Of a stretch of DNA of 64,000 nt, positions 12,876 to 23,305 are shown piece after piece (position 1 is the first letter of the stretch; each line of letters begins with the position of its first letter). Origin of the DNA: Naganishia liquefaciens (taxonomy: Eukaryota; Basidiomycota; Tremellomycetes; Filobasidiales; Filobasidiaceae); the NCBI GenBank assembly GCA_013423385.1, contig BLZA01000049.1:620001-684000 (forward strand), given 5' to 3'. A program made the translations under genes and the position numbers. The notes beneath the pieces were generated by a model that had not been told where the DNA came from, made no database searches, and worked only from the letters and a program-made list of their open reading frames with translations.

Positions 12876-13073
12876 AACAGATGATGAATGCTTTACGACA
12901 CTGCCGGGGCTGCCACGAGGAGTTCATACATTGGAATGGCAAAGAACAATATCTATCCGTGAACGTCGGAATCGACGGGCGGCTGCCCGCGCTCAGAATG
13001 CAGAGTGCTGAAGATGTACGTCCAGAACAACCCTGCTCTTGCCAGTCTACAGCTATACCGGTTCATGCTCCTC

Positions 13074-14416
13074 TCAAAAGGCCATTTCCAAGAGCCAACC
13101 TCCGTCAACGACCACCTCGGAGCCCGTCTGGTACTTGTTCTAAGTAAGAATGTCAGCGGCGGAAAGGACCCCCTGGAAGAGGCTCAAACTCACCACCATG
13201 ATGCTGATGATCGTCTGGGCATAATCGGTCGCATCACCGGGACGCGCAAAGGGAATGCCCTGGGCTCGATGCTCCTCCTTGTCTTGATTCGGGTGGATAG
13301 GATTCATCGATGATGGAAAGTATCCGGGGCAAATGGCTATTTTTTTTGCGTGATTCCATCAGAAAGAAGATACCCTCGGGTCAACGAAAAAGACGATGGC
13401 AGAAGCGGGAACTGCTATGACTCACTGTTCACTCGGATCCCCAGACCTCGTCGCGCTAATTCGCAAGCCAATTGCTTGGAGAGCGACATGACCGCGGCCT
13501 TGGACGCATTGTAGTTGAACTGTCCACGTTGGGATGTAAGGGTGATGCCGGAGATGGATGCGATGTTGATGATGTTGCCGGGCTCTGCATAGTTGCCGAC
13601 AGTCTTGGCGGCGGCAAGCAAGGGCAAGAAAGCGAATGTGGTGAAGTAGTAGGACGCGCAATTGATCTGGTACGTATGAAGCCTGTCGCCGGGAATGTCA
13701 GTCCAACGGGGTAATGCTGTTTCGGAAATGTAACGCATCGTACCATTGGTCCATGGACTCGTGATTGTACATGATATCCGATAGCCCCTCGGCGGTCTGA
13801 TCCGCCTCTTCCTAGAGGAATTGGAATCAAGTTAAAACGCTAGGACATGGCAATGTCAAAAATGTGGGCAAGACACTGACGATAGGAGGTTTTGCGAGCG
13901 CGACTCCATGATCTAGAACAGATTCAGTACGACAATTCCGCGCTGAGAAATCACTCTTACTGTTGATCAAGATATTGATGGACTGCTCTCGCTCCATGAT
14001 GGCGGCTTTCACTTCTGCCAAACAAGGTGCATTAGTCGATGCTGTGCGTTCATCGAAACACGATACTTACTGTCAATGCCATCTTTCTCGCTCAAATCAG
14101 CCTGGATAGCGATAACCTCGCCTCCGGTTTCGACTCCGGGGGTCGCATCCTTGGCGGCTTTCTCGAGAACGTCACCTCGACGGCCCGTGATATAGACCCT
14201 GCACCCGTTTTGAGCGAGGGCAGTGGCGGTGACCAAACCGAGACCGGTACCTCCGCCGGTAACTGTGATTGCATGGTCAGTACAAGTGATTGCGAGCCAT
14301 AATGTATCTCATTTACCAAGCGCAACTTGTCCCTTGATGTTGTAAAGCTCTGAAATGTTCAGCTTGTCGGTTCCGAAGACGGTTTGAGCCAGGTGATGGG
14401 AGGTTCCGGAAGTCAT
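13074..14416 (-). CDS. Short-chain dehydrogenase/reductase
   Basis: Classical SDR oxidoreductase using NAD(P)H; substrate unknown. The ATG at 14416-14414 begins MTSGTSHHLAQTVFG. The Rossmann motif TGGGTGLG sits just after the first intron, followed by ALAQNGCRVYITGRR. The Arg pair in ITGRR favours NADPH. The active site has Ser in INIASISG and the Tyr/Lys pair in YNASK. After an intron the chain continues TICPGYFPSSMNPIHP and ends VVVDGGWLLEMAF, with stop at 13076-13074. At least six short introns. The sequence around the active site resembles fungal members annotated as RhlG-like or 3-ketoacyl reductases. The 3' end lies about 200 bp from the 3' end of REV1 (convergent). Confidence 0.82.
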
Positions 14417-14937
14417 GCTGAAGGGGAAGGATGTTGACTTGGTGTAGCGGTTCGAGCAAATCACTCAGGCGTGAGTGAGATACCTGCTGAGCGATTGGAA
14501 AAAGAGGTATTCAAGGGGTTCTGCTATATAGTTGTCCAACCCGAGGTGGCCATGCATGAAGCCCGCGCTGTCCAACCAGGAGAAGATTTGCATGATGAAG
14601 AGACGACTGCAGCCAAAACATGCATCATTATTGTTCGCTGCTTTGTTTGTCGGCTGCCCTTCTCTGCCTTGCTGTGCAAGCCAACGGCCTTTACTGCGAA
14701 AGGAGGCAGGCAAAGGCGCGGCAACAAAGGGTGGAAGAGCTGATGGAAGACGGATCGAAGTCGCGCACGACGAAACCACTTGTGGTCGCTCGATCAATGA
14801 CGAGCTGACGAATTCGAATGCGCGACGAACATGACGTAAGATTCTACTAGCTTGGTGAGCGTCCTCGTCTTCGTCGTCATGTCAGTGTGGCTCTCGTTAG
14901 CAACTCCTTTTCTCAACTGTCTCGCAAGATAGTCACC
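14417..14937. promoter_or_regulatory. Divergent intergenic region between SDR and PI31 genes
   Basis: About 520 bp separate the two divergent start codons. Short frames here show no family features. Promoters for both genes must lie here, but I see no clear TATA box or operator. Confidence 0.4.
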
Positions 14938-16324
14938 ATGGATACACAAGCCATTCTGGAACTGGCCCAGTTCCTCCTCCCCACAGACCGTGGGACATCT
15001 CTGAGACACCCAACGGACCTCATCGCCCTCTACATCCACGCCATCCATGTCGCCGTCAACTTCCGCCTCGACCCTCCCACGAGTGACTCGCAAAGCGAAG
15101 CAAGAGACGGTGATGCTCAAGATGACAATGATGATGCCGTATCCGAAAGCGCTACCGCGGTAGCAGACGATAACGCGGACGATTCCGCTTCTACCCAGTT
15201 CCCGACGTCTTTGGGGATCACGATGGAACATGCGTTGCAGAGTCGGCTTCCGCAAGGATGGAACGATCGCGGAGAGGATTCTTATACGTTCAGTTATCGC
15301 CATGCTCAGAGCTCGCTAGGGTTTGTCGTCAAAGTAGGAAAAATTGGGAGCAGGGTTAGCGTGATGGGACTGGTCGAGGTGGGCGAAGCCTGGTCGCTGT
15401 CGCTACCTGCTGCTGATACAGAACAGGATGGAGAACCGCATACATGTTCGATCGTGCTTTCGGATTATGTCCAGTCAGACTTTGTGCCTTGGCCCAGGGA
15501 GGATGAACCGGCGTCGCGTCAGCGGGGACTGAAGGATGGATACCACGTTGACAAGTAGGTAAATAAAAGGCAGGGCGTGGGAGAGTTGCTAATTTCGAGG
15601 ACAGATTGCAAGAATTGACCGTGCTTCTTGGACGAGAGATTATTGCCAAGCTTGTACCTGGCGTTCCCATTCCTGGCATCCCGGAACCGTAAGCCATTCG
15701 CTGATCCAGAGTGACAGTCGACCCAAGCTCCTCTGCAGGCCTCGAACAACTCCCCATCCTTCATCGTTCCACGACCCGACCATGCGTCTTCCTCCACGCA
15801 ACGCCTCGCCTCCCGCATCAAGACCCTACAACCCCTCTATTGGGCATCGCGATCTTGACCCGACTGCGGCGTTCCAGCCTCCCGGGTCCCGTCAGCCATT
15901 CGACCCCAACCACGACGGCGGCGGCATGCTTGTCGACTTTAATCACCCATTGTTTTCCGGTCGACGACCAGATGACGATGATCGCTCCGGACCGGGCGGA
16001 CTCTTGCAGCCACCCGGTTCACGATGGGATCCCGTGGGCCCAGGGTTCGGCGTGCCGGGGAGGGGAGACGTGGGCGGCGCGGGTGCACGCGGCGATCCGA
16101 CGATGGGAGATCCGGATTTCGATGAGCTGTTGCCTCCCGGAGAGCATGGGCCCGACTTGCGTATGCCGGGACGAGGCGCGGGGAGGGGTCGAGGTGGATT
16201 TGATCCGTTTGGCGCTGGAGGGATGGGAGGCTTTGGACGAGGTGGTAGTGGTGGTTTCGGTGGGGGCGCGGGAGGCTTCGGTGGTCTAGGAGGCGGCGGC
16301 GGTGGCGGCGGTTTCTACATGTAA
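14938..16324 (+). CDS. Proteasome regulator PI31 homologue
   Basis: PI31 binds the 20S proteasome and modulates its activity and assembly. The ATG at 14938 has a strong context (gtcaccatgg) and begins MDTQAILELAQFLLPTD. The N-terminal domain shows HPTDLIALYIHAIHVA and the globular core EDSYTFSYRHAQSSLGFVVK, VLLGREIIAKLVPG. Two introns follow, near 15558 and 15690. The C-terminal region is Pro/Gly-rich and contains the PI31 signature: IGHRDLDP, GGGMLVDFNHPLF, and PPGSRWDPVGPG, then a glycine-rich tail of FGRGG-type repeats ending FYM. An acidic, Asp/Glu-rich insert (residues about 50-80) is unusual. The homology and the order of both domains make the call firm. Confidence 0.86.
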
Positions 16325-16674
16325 TGGAAATGAGCCTGTAATTGGCGAGTTGTATTCCGCAATGGGCACTTCGAGTTGGCACGTGTAAAGTGGCATTTTG
16401 TACCAGCATCATTCCGTGTATAAACATCATCTTTTGTTGGAAACCGGTATTCGCCGCCTCTCCTCGTACAGTACAGCTATGACAATTGTTCTGCTACCAG
16501 TACAGGAACAGGCTCAAAGCCAATGTCTTGAACGAGTCGAGTTCGAATTCTGTACGAGCGTGACATCATCCGCGAAACGATCGAGCGCTCGAGCTTTCGT
16601 CCTGAAATCAACATGTTCATTCTTGTTCGACGACTCTATGGCTTCTGTGTCCCGTCAAGATTCCCAGGACCAAG
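16325..16674. other. Intergenic region upstream of FLILHELTA gene
   Basis: 350 bp in the same orientation as both neighbours. It should hold the 3' end signals of the PI31 gene and the promoter of the next gene. No distinct motif recognised. Confidence 0.3.
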
Positions 16675-17386
16675 ATGATCGCCCATACCCTTCGGCCACG
16701 CATCGCCCACCGCCTCAAACACTCGTTCACTGCTCGTTTACATACAGACCCGCCGGCGCGGCCCAACAAATTCTCGGCATACACCGCGCGCCTTACAGCA
16801 CTCGCCTCTCGCACGGGCGTCTCTCTTCCCTCGCTCGCACTCTCGTTCGGCATCCTTCACGAGCTCACGGCGCTCGTCCCCCTCGTCGGACTGTTCTTTG
16901 CATTCCAGGCCGCCGATGTGGGTACGGGACTCGTTCGATGGGCTGGTGAGGTCAGTGCGGATGATGATGGAACGAGGTGGAGGAGTACGGTGAAAGATTG
17001 GCTAGGCGAAGGGGAACGCAGGGTGGATCGCGTGGCGAGGCGGTATGGATTGTTTGGGTATGAGTCGGGAACAAAGCCTGATGCAGCTTCGGCTGGGGAA
17101 GGGGAGATTGTCGAGGAGGCGCGGCAGCTTGTTGGGCTCGCAGATCGGGGATCGAAAGCCGCAGCGGACGTGACCAATGCCATTGCCGCATACGTTTTGG
17201 TAAAGGTGCGCAGATGAAGACTGGTATCATATCGAATAGCTCATACATGTCTATTTGCCGTAGGCTCTACTACCGGCAAGGATAGGAGTATCCCTTGCGA
17301 TGGCACCAGCATTTTCGCGGCGGGTCGTAGACCCTACGCGGCGCTTCGTCTGGCATGGAATTCTGCGCCGACCAAAGAATGTATGA
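16675..17386 (+). CDS. FLILHELTA-family (PF10306-type) mitochondrial membrane protein
   Basis: Two exons, 16675-17205 and 17264-17386, joined in phase 0, encode 217 residues. The start is the ATG at 16675 (MIAHTLRPRIAHRLKHSF), a basic, acid-free N-terminus typical of a mitochondrial targeting sequence. The central motif SFGILHELTALVPLVGLFF matches the conserved block for which the Pfam family FLILHELTA is named and forms a predicted membrane segment. After the intron the chain continues KALLPARIGVSLAMAPAFSR, a second conserved hydrophobic block, and ends WHGILRRPKNV. Function of the family is not known to me beyond a fungal mitochondrial association. Reading through the intron instead gives a premature stop after KVRR, so splicing is needed for the conserved C-terminus. 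Confidence 0.82.
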
Positions 17387-17782
17387 TTTGATACATTATG
17401 ATCGCATGGACCGATTGCTGTGTAGGCGCAAAGACGACTCGACTGTAGCTGCGGGAACCAGGGACAGCTTTTCTGCGTTGTTCGACAGCGGAAGGAAAAG
17501 CCCGCTGTTCTCGGGGACAAGTCCCCGAGGGTCTACCCTGGCTGGCCACACAAGGCGTGAATCTTGGATATGGCGTGAATCTAATCAATGGCTCGAGTTA
17601 GCGTTGAGCTGCCGCGTAACCCGAAACATGCTTACCGATATCCGCGACGTTATCCGCTGCGAATGTCAAGCCAGATTCCAACTGTCGTGTCCGTCGAAGC
17701 CTGAGGCGAGTTTAACGAAGAAGGACCTGTGCGACGATGAGTCGAAAGATGGGGGATAACCCGACATCCTCCTGCACACCCG
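17387..17782. other. Convergent intergenic region
   Basis: 396 bp between two convergent genes. No coding signal or repeat seen apart from two copies of the short word cttggatatggcgtgaatct-like sequence around 17560-17580, which are too short and imperfect to call. Confidence 0.25.
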
Positions 17783-18070
17783 CTACGTCACATCATCGCG
17801 TTCCTCCCTGACGACCGTTGGCATTTGCGCTTCTATCTTGACAATATCTTTGCCCTTGATCATCACCAGTCCCATCTCTCTGCCTCCCCATGCGCCGACG
17901 CTGATCGGGCGCTCCTCGGGATCATCGAGAAGATGCTTCGGGAGAAGTTCTTCGGCTTGAGCGAGGATAATGTTTTGGTCGTGGTCGGTGCAGACAAAGT
18001 GGCCAATAAAAGCCCGGCCGTCCGTGACGGTTATTTGTAATGTCGAATAGAGGAGCGAGTTGAGATCCAT
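17783..18070 (-). CDS. NatC auxiliary subunit NAA38/MAK31, Sm-like
   Basis: A single exon of 95 residues from the ATG at 18070. Sm/LSm fold: STLQITVTDGRAFIGHFVCT (Sm1 with the DGR turn), DHDQNIILAQAEEL, then Sm2 with MGLVMIKGKDIVKIE. The CTDHDQNIIL block and the long loop with a pentapeptide PEERP fit the LSMD1/NAA38 subgroup. That subgroup is the small auxiliary subunit of the NatC N-terminal acetyltransferase. NatC acetylates nascent chains starting Met-Leu, Met-Ile or Met-Phe at the ribosome. It is divergent from the MTHFR gene with 208 bp between starts. An ordinary LSm RNA-binding protein is the alternative; the IxGxDIVKI ending favours LSMD1. Confidence 0.78.
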   Translation of the reverse strand: MDLNSLLYSTLQITVTDGRAFIGHFVCTDHDQNIILAQAEELLPKHLLDDPEERPISVGAWGGREMGLVMIKGKDIVKIEAQMPTVVREERDDVT

Positions 18071-18278
18071 GATGTCGAGAGGGGCGATCCCGGTTCGGGG
18101 CGAAGTAGACAGACATGATGCTACACCCTAGGCTGTTCATAAGCGCATCGGGTGAAGCAGCATTCAAGCGCGATCGAATCGGCTCACCGATCTGCGTCCT
18201 GTACTTACTTGTAGCTGAGGTCAAATAATTGTCGCTCGAATATTGACAGCACGGCTTCTCCCTACCACTCACATCATC

Positions 18279-21200
18279 ATGAAGATCTCGGAGCGGTTCC
18301 ACGAGGCTGCCAGAGATGGCCGGACCATCTGGTCCTTTGAATACTTTCCGCCCAGAACGGCACAGGTGAGCCGACGGCGATACATGGTTTCGCGCTTGAA
18401 TTGTCTGACACCGCTGTAGGGTTTGCAAAACCTGTATGACCGTATCGAGCGGATGAGGCATCTCGGCCCGGACTTTATCGACATCACTTGGCAAGTACAA
18501 GCTGGTTCATCTCTCTGTCCTGCTCTGACCGACTTGGCTATATCAGGGGTGCTGGAGGGAAAAACTCAGACTTGACACTCAACTTGGTTCAGGTCTGCCA
18601 GCAGACCATTGGGATGGAGACATGTATGCATTTGTGCTGCACCGAGAGTAAGTTGTAGCGCGACGCTGTGTATGGTAATGCTGACCCGCAACAGTGCCCA
18701 CCGAGAAGGTCAAGGAGGCTCTTCGGGTAGGTCCACAAAAAGTTGTTTGTTATTCCGCTTTCACTCATATCTTGCGTAGGTTGCCAAATTACATGGATGC
18801 CAAAACATTCTCGCCCTTCGAGGAGATCCCCCGCACGGTCAATCGGATTGGACTCCACCGCCCGGAGGGTTTTCCAAGGCAATTGATCTCGTTAAATATA
18901 TCCGTTCCGAATACGGTGATTACTTTGACATTGCTGTTGCTGGCTTTCCGCAAGGACACCCGGAGACACCGCCGGGAGAGGATGCCCAAGCCAAGGAAAT
19001 CCAATACCTGAAGGAAAAGGTTGACGCCGGCGCCAACTTTATCTTTACCCAAATGTTCTACGACGTCAACATTTTCATCAACTGGGTCAAGCGCGTGCGA
19101 GCCGCTGGCATCAATGTACCAATCGTTCCCGGTATCATGCCGATCCAGTCGTGGCAAAAGTTTATGACCTGGGTCAAGCGTGAGAGCATTGTTGTGCCGC
19201 AAAAGTTTTGGGATGTCTTGTTGCCGGTGCAGGAGGATGACGAACGTGTTCGAGCGATCGGTACCAAACTCGTCGCCGACATGTGCAGGGACATTTTGGC
19301 GGCGGACATTGGCATTCGTGGTTTGCACGTCTACACGCTCAACTTGGAGAAGGGTGCTAGGATGTTGCTCGAGGAGTTGGGTCTCGAAGGACGCAAGGAA
19401 CAGATTCAGCCCTTGCCGTGGCGACCATCGCTCACCCCGGCGCGACGACAAGAATCTATCCGACCCATCTTTTGGGCCAACCGACAGCAATCATACTTGT
19501 CTCGGACGGATGATTGGGATGAATTCCCCAACGGACGATGGGGTGATTCACGTTCACCAGCGTATGGTGATCTCGATGGGTACCCCGTCAAGATCGATAT
19601 CGCTGCCTCGGAAGCCAACGAGATTTGGGGAAATCCCGAAACGTTCGACGACATCAAGACCTTGTTTGCGCGGTTCTGTCTGCACGACTTGCGGGCTTTG
19701 CCGTGGTCTACGCAGCCGCCGTCAAAGGAGACGTCGGTCATTGACCAACAATTGGCCAAGATGAACAGGTTGGGATACCTGACCATCAACAGTCAGCCGG
19801 CGGTAGATGGAGCAGCTAGTACGGATCCTACCCACGGTTGGGGTCCGGCGGGCGGATACGTTTACCAGAAGGTGAAGCTTAGCGCGTTCTAGATGATGGC
19901 GAGTGCTCACCCATTTTCCAGGCCTACCTTGAATTCTTCGTCGCTCCCCACCTCTTGGACGGGCTTGTGAAACGGATCGAGCGTGATCCCCGAATCACCT
20001 ACTACGCTGTCAACAAGCAAGGCGATCTTCGTACCAATACCCACAGTGAGGGTCCGAACGCCGTCACCTGGGGTGTCTTCCCCGGAAAGGAAATCATCCA
20101 GCCAACCATTGTGGAAGCGGTTTCCTTTATCGCATGGAAGGACGAGGCGTTCGAACTCGGTGTTCAATGGGCTGGGCTTTACCCAGATGGATCCGAGTCT
20201 CGCAAATTGATTCAACAAGTCATGGACACTTCGTATCTTGTCAACATTGTCGCCAACGACTTCAAGGACGGTATGTCCATCTTTGAGCCTTTCCAGCTCG
20301 AACAAGCGGACTCGTTGCCGCCTTTGCCAAAGTCAGTCGCAGCCGCTCCGGCTTCTGGTACGACCACCATTGCAGGTGTCGCCCAGACAATCAAGGCATC
20401 GGCCAACGCTGTCAAGGAATCGGCTCAATCAGCGATTTCCTCTGTTCAAGACAAGGTTTTGGGCAATGGTTCAGCGATTCCCAAGGCCAACTCGGACTCG
20501 TCCGCCGATACAGGGAGGCTTGCCACGCCCACAGTAAACGGCGGAGTCGCCAAGGAAAACGGAACTGCCTCGTCGTACGACGTAGATGATTCCACAAAGT
20601 CGGATGCGAATGGACCCGAGCCTGCGGACGCCAACGCTGCAAAGGGCGGAAGCGTTGACGTGAACGGAAACGGAAACGCCAAAGAAGGGGTCAACGGAAC
20701 AGGGAGGCTTGCCACGCCCCCAGTAAACGAAACCAAGGACAATGGTGCTTCCAAGCCGACTGGCGATGAGGCCAAGGCAGCTGATACCGACATGCTGGAT
20801 GAGATGCCCGCCATCTCCGAAAGCGAGATCAGTGCAGCTGTCGAATTACGGATGAATGATCTTTTACGTCCCGGACCTACGCCGCGCAAGCGCTACACAC
20901 CCGCTGACCTGGACACATTGTTCGACGATATCCCTCTCTTCATGCGGGACAATGACAAGGCGGCGGCATCGGAAAATGACACGCTCGAGGCTTTGAAGAC
21001 GCTGGTCTTTGAAGGCAATGGCGACGAAGTGGCTTTAAATTTCAAGAACCACGCCGTCGAAAATCATCAACAGGGAAAGCTTCGAGAGGCGTTGGCTCAG
21101 TATACACAGGGCCTGGACGCAAAGCCAGAGGATCCCAAGCTGATTGAAAGCTTGTTGCTCAACCGGGCGGCATGTAACCTGTCCCTCGGTAAGCTGCCGA

Positions 21201-22143
21201 ATCTAATACTCGCCATGGTGCTAATTTTTCGCTTGCAGGCAACAACGGATCCGTGCTGCGAGATACCTCGGCTGTCCTCAAGCTCAACCCTGATTCACCA
21301 AAGGCTTATTTCCGAGCGGCTTCCGCCTTGCTGTCTCTATCAAGATACGAGGATGCCTTGATCTGTGTCGATCACGGACGCAAGCTCAAGAGCGAGCAGG
21401 AGGACAGCAAACAGGCTATGTGGCAGGGTCTTCAGGACAAGGCCAAAAAGGGTCTTCGCGTCATAAACGAGAGGGAGGAACGATTGCGTCGCGAGAAACT
21501 TGGCAAAGAGGCCCTGCAGCAGGCCATCAGAGTGAGTGACAATGCAAACTCTCCTTTGTCATCTCATCGAGCTCTTCCCCAGGCCCGAGGCATACTTCAA
21601 GTCAAGACGGCTGCTCCACCCGATAATCCCAATCCCGCTGGCTTTGCTCCGGACTCGGTTCCCGACGTGCCTTTGACGCCTCCCGAAGGCATCACGTGGT
21701 CACCGCCATCGCTGTCAACGCCTCTCGTGTTTCCGGCATTCTTCCTGTACCCCACGGTACAGAATTCCGATTTGATCACCCAATTCCACGAAGATTCAAC
21801 CTTCTACGATCAACTCGAGGCCATGTTCCCAGTATCTGCGGACGGCACAGCGGCGCATGAAGGCGTCACATGGGCCGACTGGGATCAAGCGCATCAATTC
21901 CGGTCGGACAACTTGTCCATCTACGCCATTACCCATGCCAAGAAATTGCTCAAGGTCGGGCGTAATCACACACTTCGACAGGTCGCCGAAAAGGCCGCCT
22001 CGCTGTCTACTCCTGCACAAAGGGACGGACTCTTCATGCAAGACGGCTTGATGAGCTTTATCGTTCTGCCCAGGGGACAGGCCGAACAGGACTGGATCGA
22101 GCGGTTCAAGGCTGATAGAGACGGCGCTTCCAGTGGAAACTAG
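18279..22143 (+). CDS. Methylenetetrahydrofolate reductase fused in frame to CNS1/TTC4-type Hsp90 cochaperone
   Basis: Exons 18279-18365, 18420-18490, 18547-18647, 18695-18726, 18780-19871, 19922-21188, 21239-21531 and 21583-22143 give 1167 residues. Residues 1-585 are a complete MTHFR, which reduces methylene-THF to methyl-THF for methionine synthesis. They contain SFEYFPPRTAQ, DFIDITWGAGG, LRGDPPHG, NFIFTQMFYD and the regulatory domain GVQWAGLYPDGSESR. Residues about 590-780 are a low-complexity Ser/Ala/Asn linker. From about 786 the chain is CNS1/TTC4: TPADLDTLFDDIPLFMRD, the TPR block EALAQYTQGLDA, LLLNRAACNLSLG, ALKLNPDSPKAYFRA style repeats, and the C-terminal wheel domain (FPAFFLYPTVQNSDLITQFH). 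No stop separates them. Intron 2 uses a GC donor at 18491. Two genes with an internal start near 20792 remain possible; transcript data would decide. Confidence 0.85.
20510..20729 (+). repeat. 31-bp in-frame direct repeat within the MTHFR-CNS1 linker
   Basis: Two copies, 20510-20540 and 20699-20729, starting acagggaggcttgccacgcc and differing at about one base in 31. Each encodes GRLATP followed by T or P and VN. The 189-bp offset keeps the frame. Each copy begins with a possible acceptor AG and ends with a possible gtaaac donor, so cryptic splicing inside the linker is conceivable. Confidence 0.7.
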
Positions 22144-23305
22144 TGCGCAGTAGATGCACTTTTGTCCAGCGGAAAACAATTTTCACCATTCATAGACTTT
22201 CGGTTTGACGTATTATTTTGGGTATCGAGGCGACTTCAACGTCAAAAACAGCATTCAACATCATGTAGCAACCACCAAACTCTTGTAGGGATTCAACCAC
22301 TGCCAATACGACTTCAACATCCACCACGCCCATTCGCCGCGTGCACAACAACTATAATGTCCAACCATTTGCGTCATTAGCAGCGACTCGGCTGCCGCGT
22401 GCGATCAGCACGCATATTCAACACGACGAATTGTTTCAACAATGATAGGTAGCAATTGCCTTGATATCCGATTGTATCGCGTTTAGCGACAAAAAAAAAA
22501 GAAGGCAACGTCCTTTCAATAAATTGTATTCTGACTATGATGAAATGTCAATGATCTTGAGCACTTGGGACGTGGCGCGACATGCAGCTCAGTTCCTAGC
22601 CGGGGCTTTTTATCGCCATCTTGGCTCTATGCTTTGTCAGCTTCCTGTTTCTGCCGAGTCACCCAACAACGTCTGCTGGCATAGCTAGGGATCTACACGG
22701 TATCCAAGGAGTAGTCATCAAATCTCCATTCCCAGAGGGTCCGTCAGGAGGCGTGTTGCCGCGATTCCCGGTAGTCTCTCGAGGTACAGCAGGTCGGACG
22801 AGCAGTATTCAGCACTACTACTACAAGTGGAGGCGGCGTGTGCGATACCGACGGCGATCGGCGAACCACCAACTTTATTTATGTCTTCTGGTCTTTTCGG
22901 CACTCGATGTCTTTGATTCTGGGCGAAATCGACTGCGAACTCGATTCAATTCAGCTGGTCATGCCTCAAGCAGACTGCGGAAAGATGGCTCGGCCCAAAG
23001 ACTCGAGTGATGCAACAGCTGTCAGGTTGCCTACGCTTCGGACATGGGTCGCAGTCTGCAGTGATCGATACTCTCGCCTGGGCAACGAAATAATCGGCAC
23101 ATCGGGGTAGACACAACCGGTCAAAGGGTTTGACAAGTCGACATTTTGCGTTATATGAACGACCTGAGAAATCATTCTGCAGAAGCTACGAACAGGCGGC
23201 CACGTCCACGCCTATACCAGCGAAGTCTAATCCTCTCTCTTCGACTACACGGCGATTGACCCCGTCTTCCATTGCCGTCGCGGATTTCGTTGGCCTCTTC
23301 TTATA
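22144..23305. other. Intergenic region with a cluster of TTCAAC words
   Basis: About 1.16 kb between the fused MTHFR gene and the arylsulfotransferase gene. The word TTCAAC occurs six times between 22235 and 22440, in the 3' flank of the fusion gene. A poly-A run lies near 22490. The open frame at 22621-23010 has no recognisable features and is probably chance. Confidence 0.45.

Noticed and set aside
14887-14937. Upstream start for PI31
   Set aside because: That start would be a GTG; the ATG at 14938 has a strong eukaryotic context.
19872-19892. Stop at 19892 as the end of the MTHFR gene
   Set aside because: The stop lies inside an intron; splicing 19871 to 19922 restores the conserved regulatory domain.
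22621-23010. 129-codon plus-strand frame before the arylsulfotransferase gene
   Set aside because: No conserved feature, and the start is not supported; probably chance in a GC-rich intergenic region.
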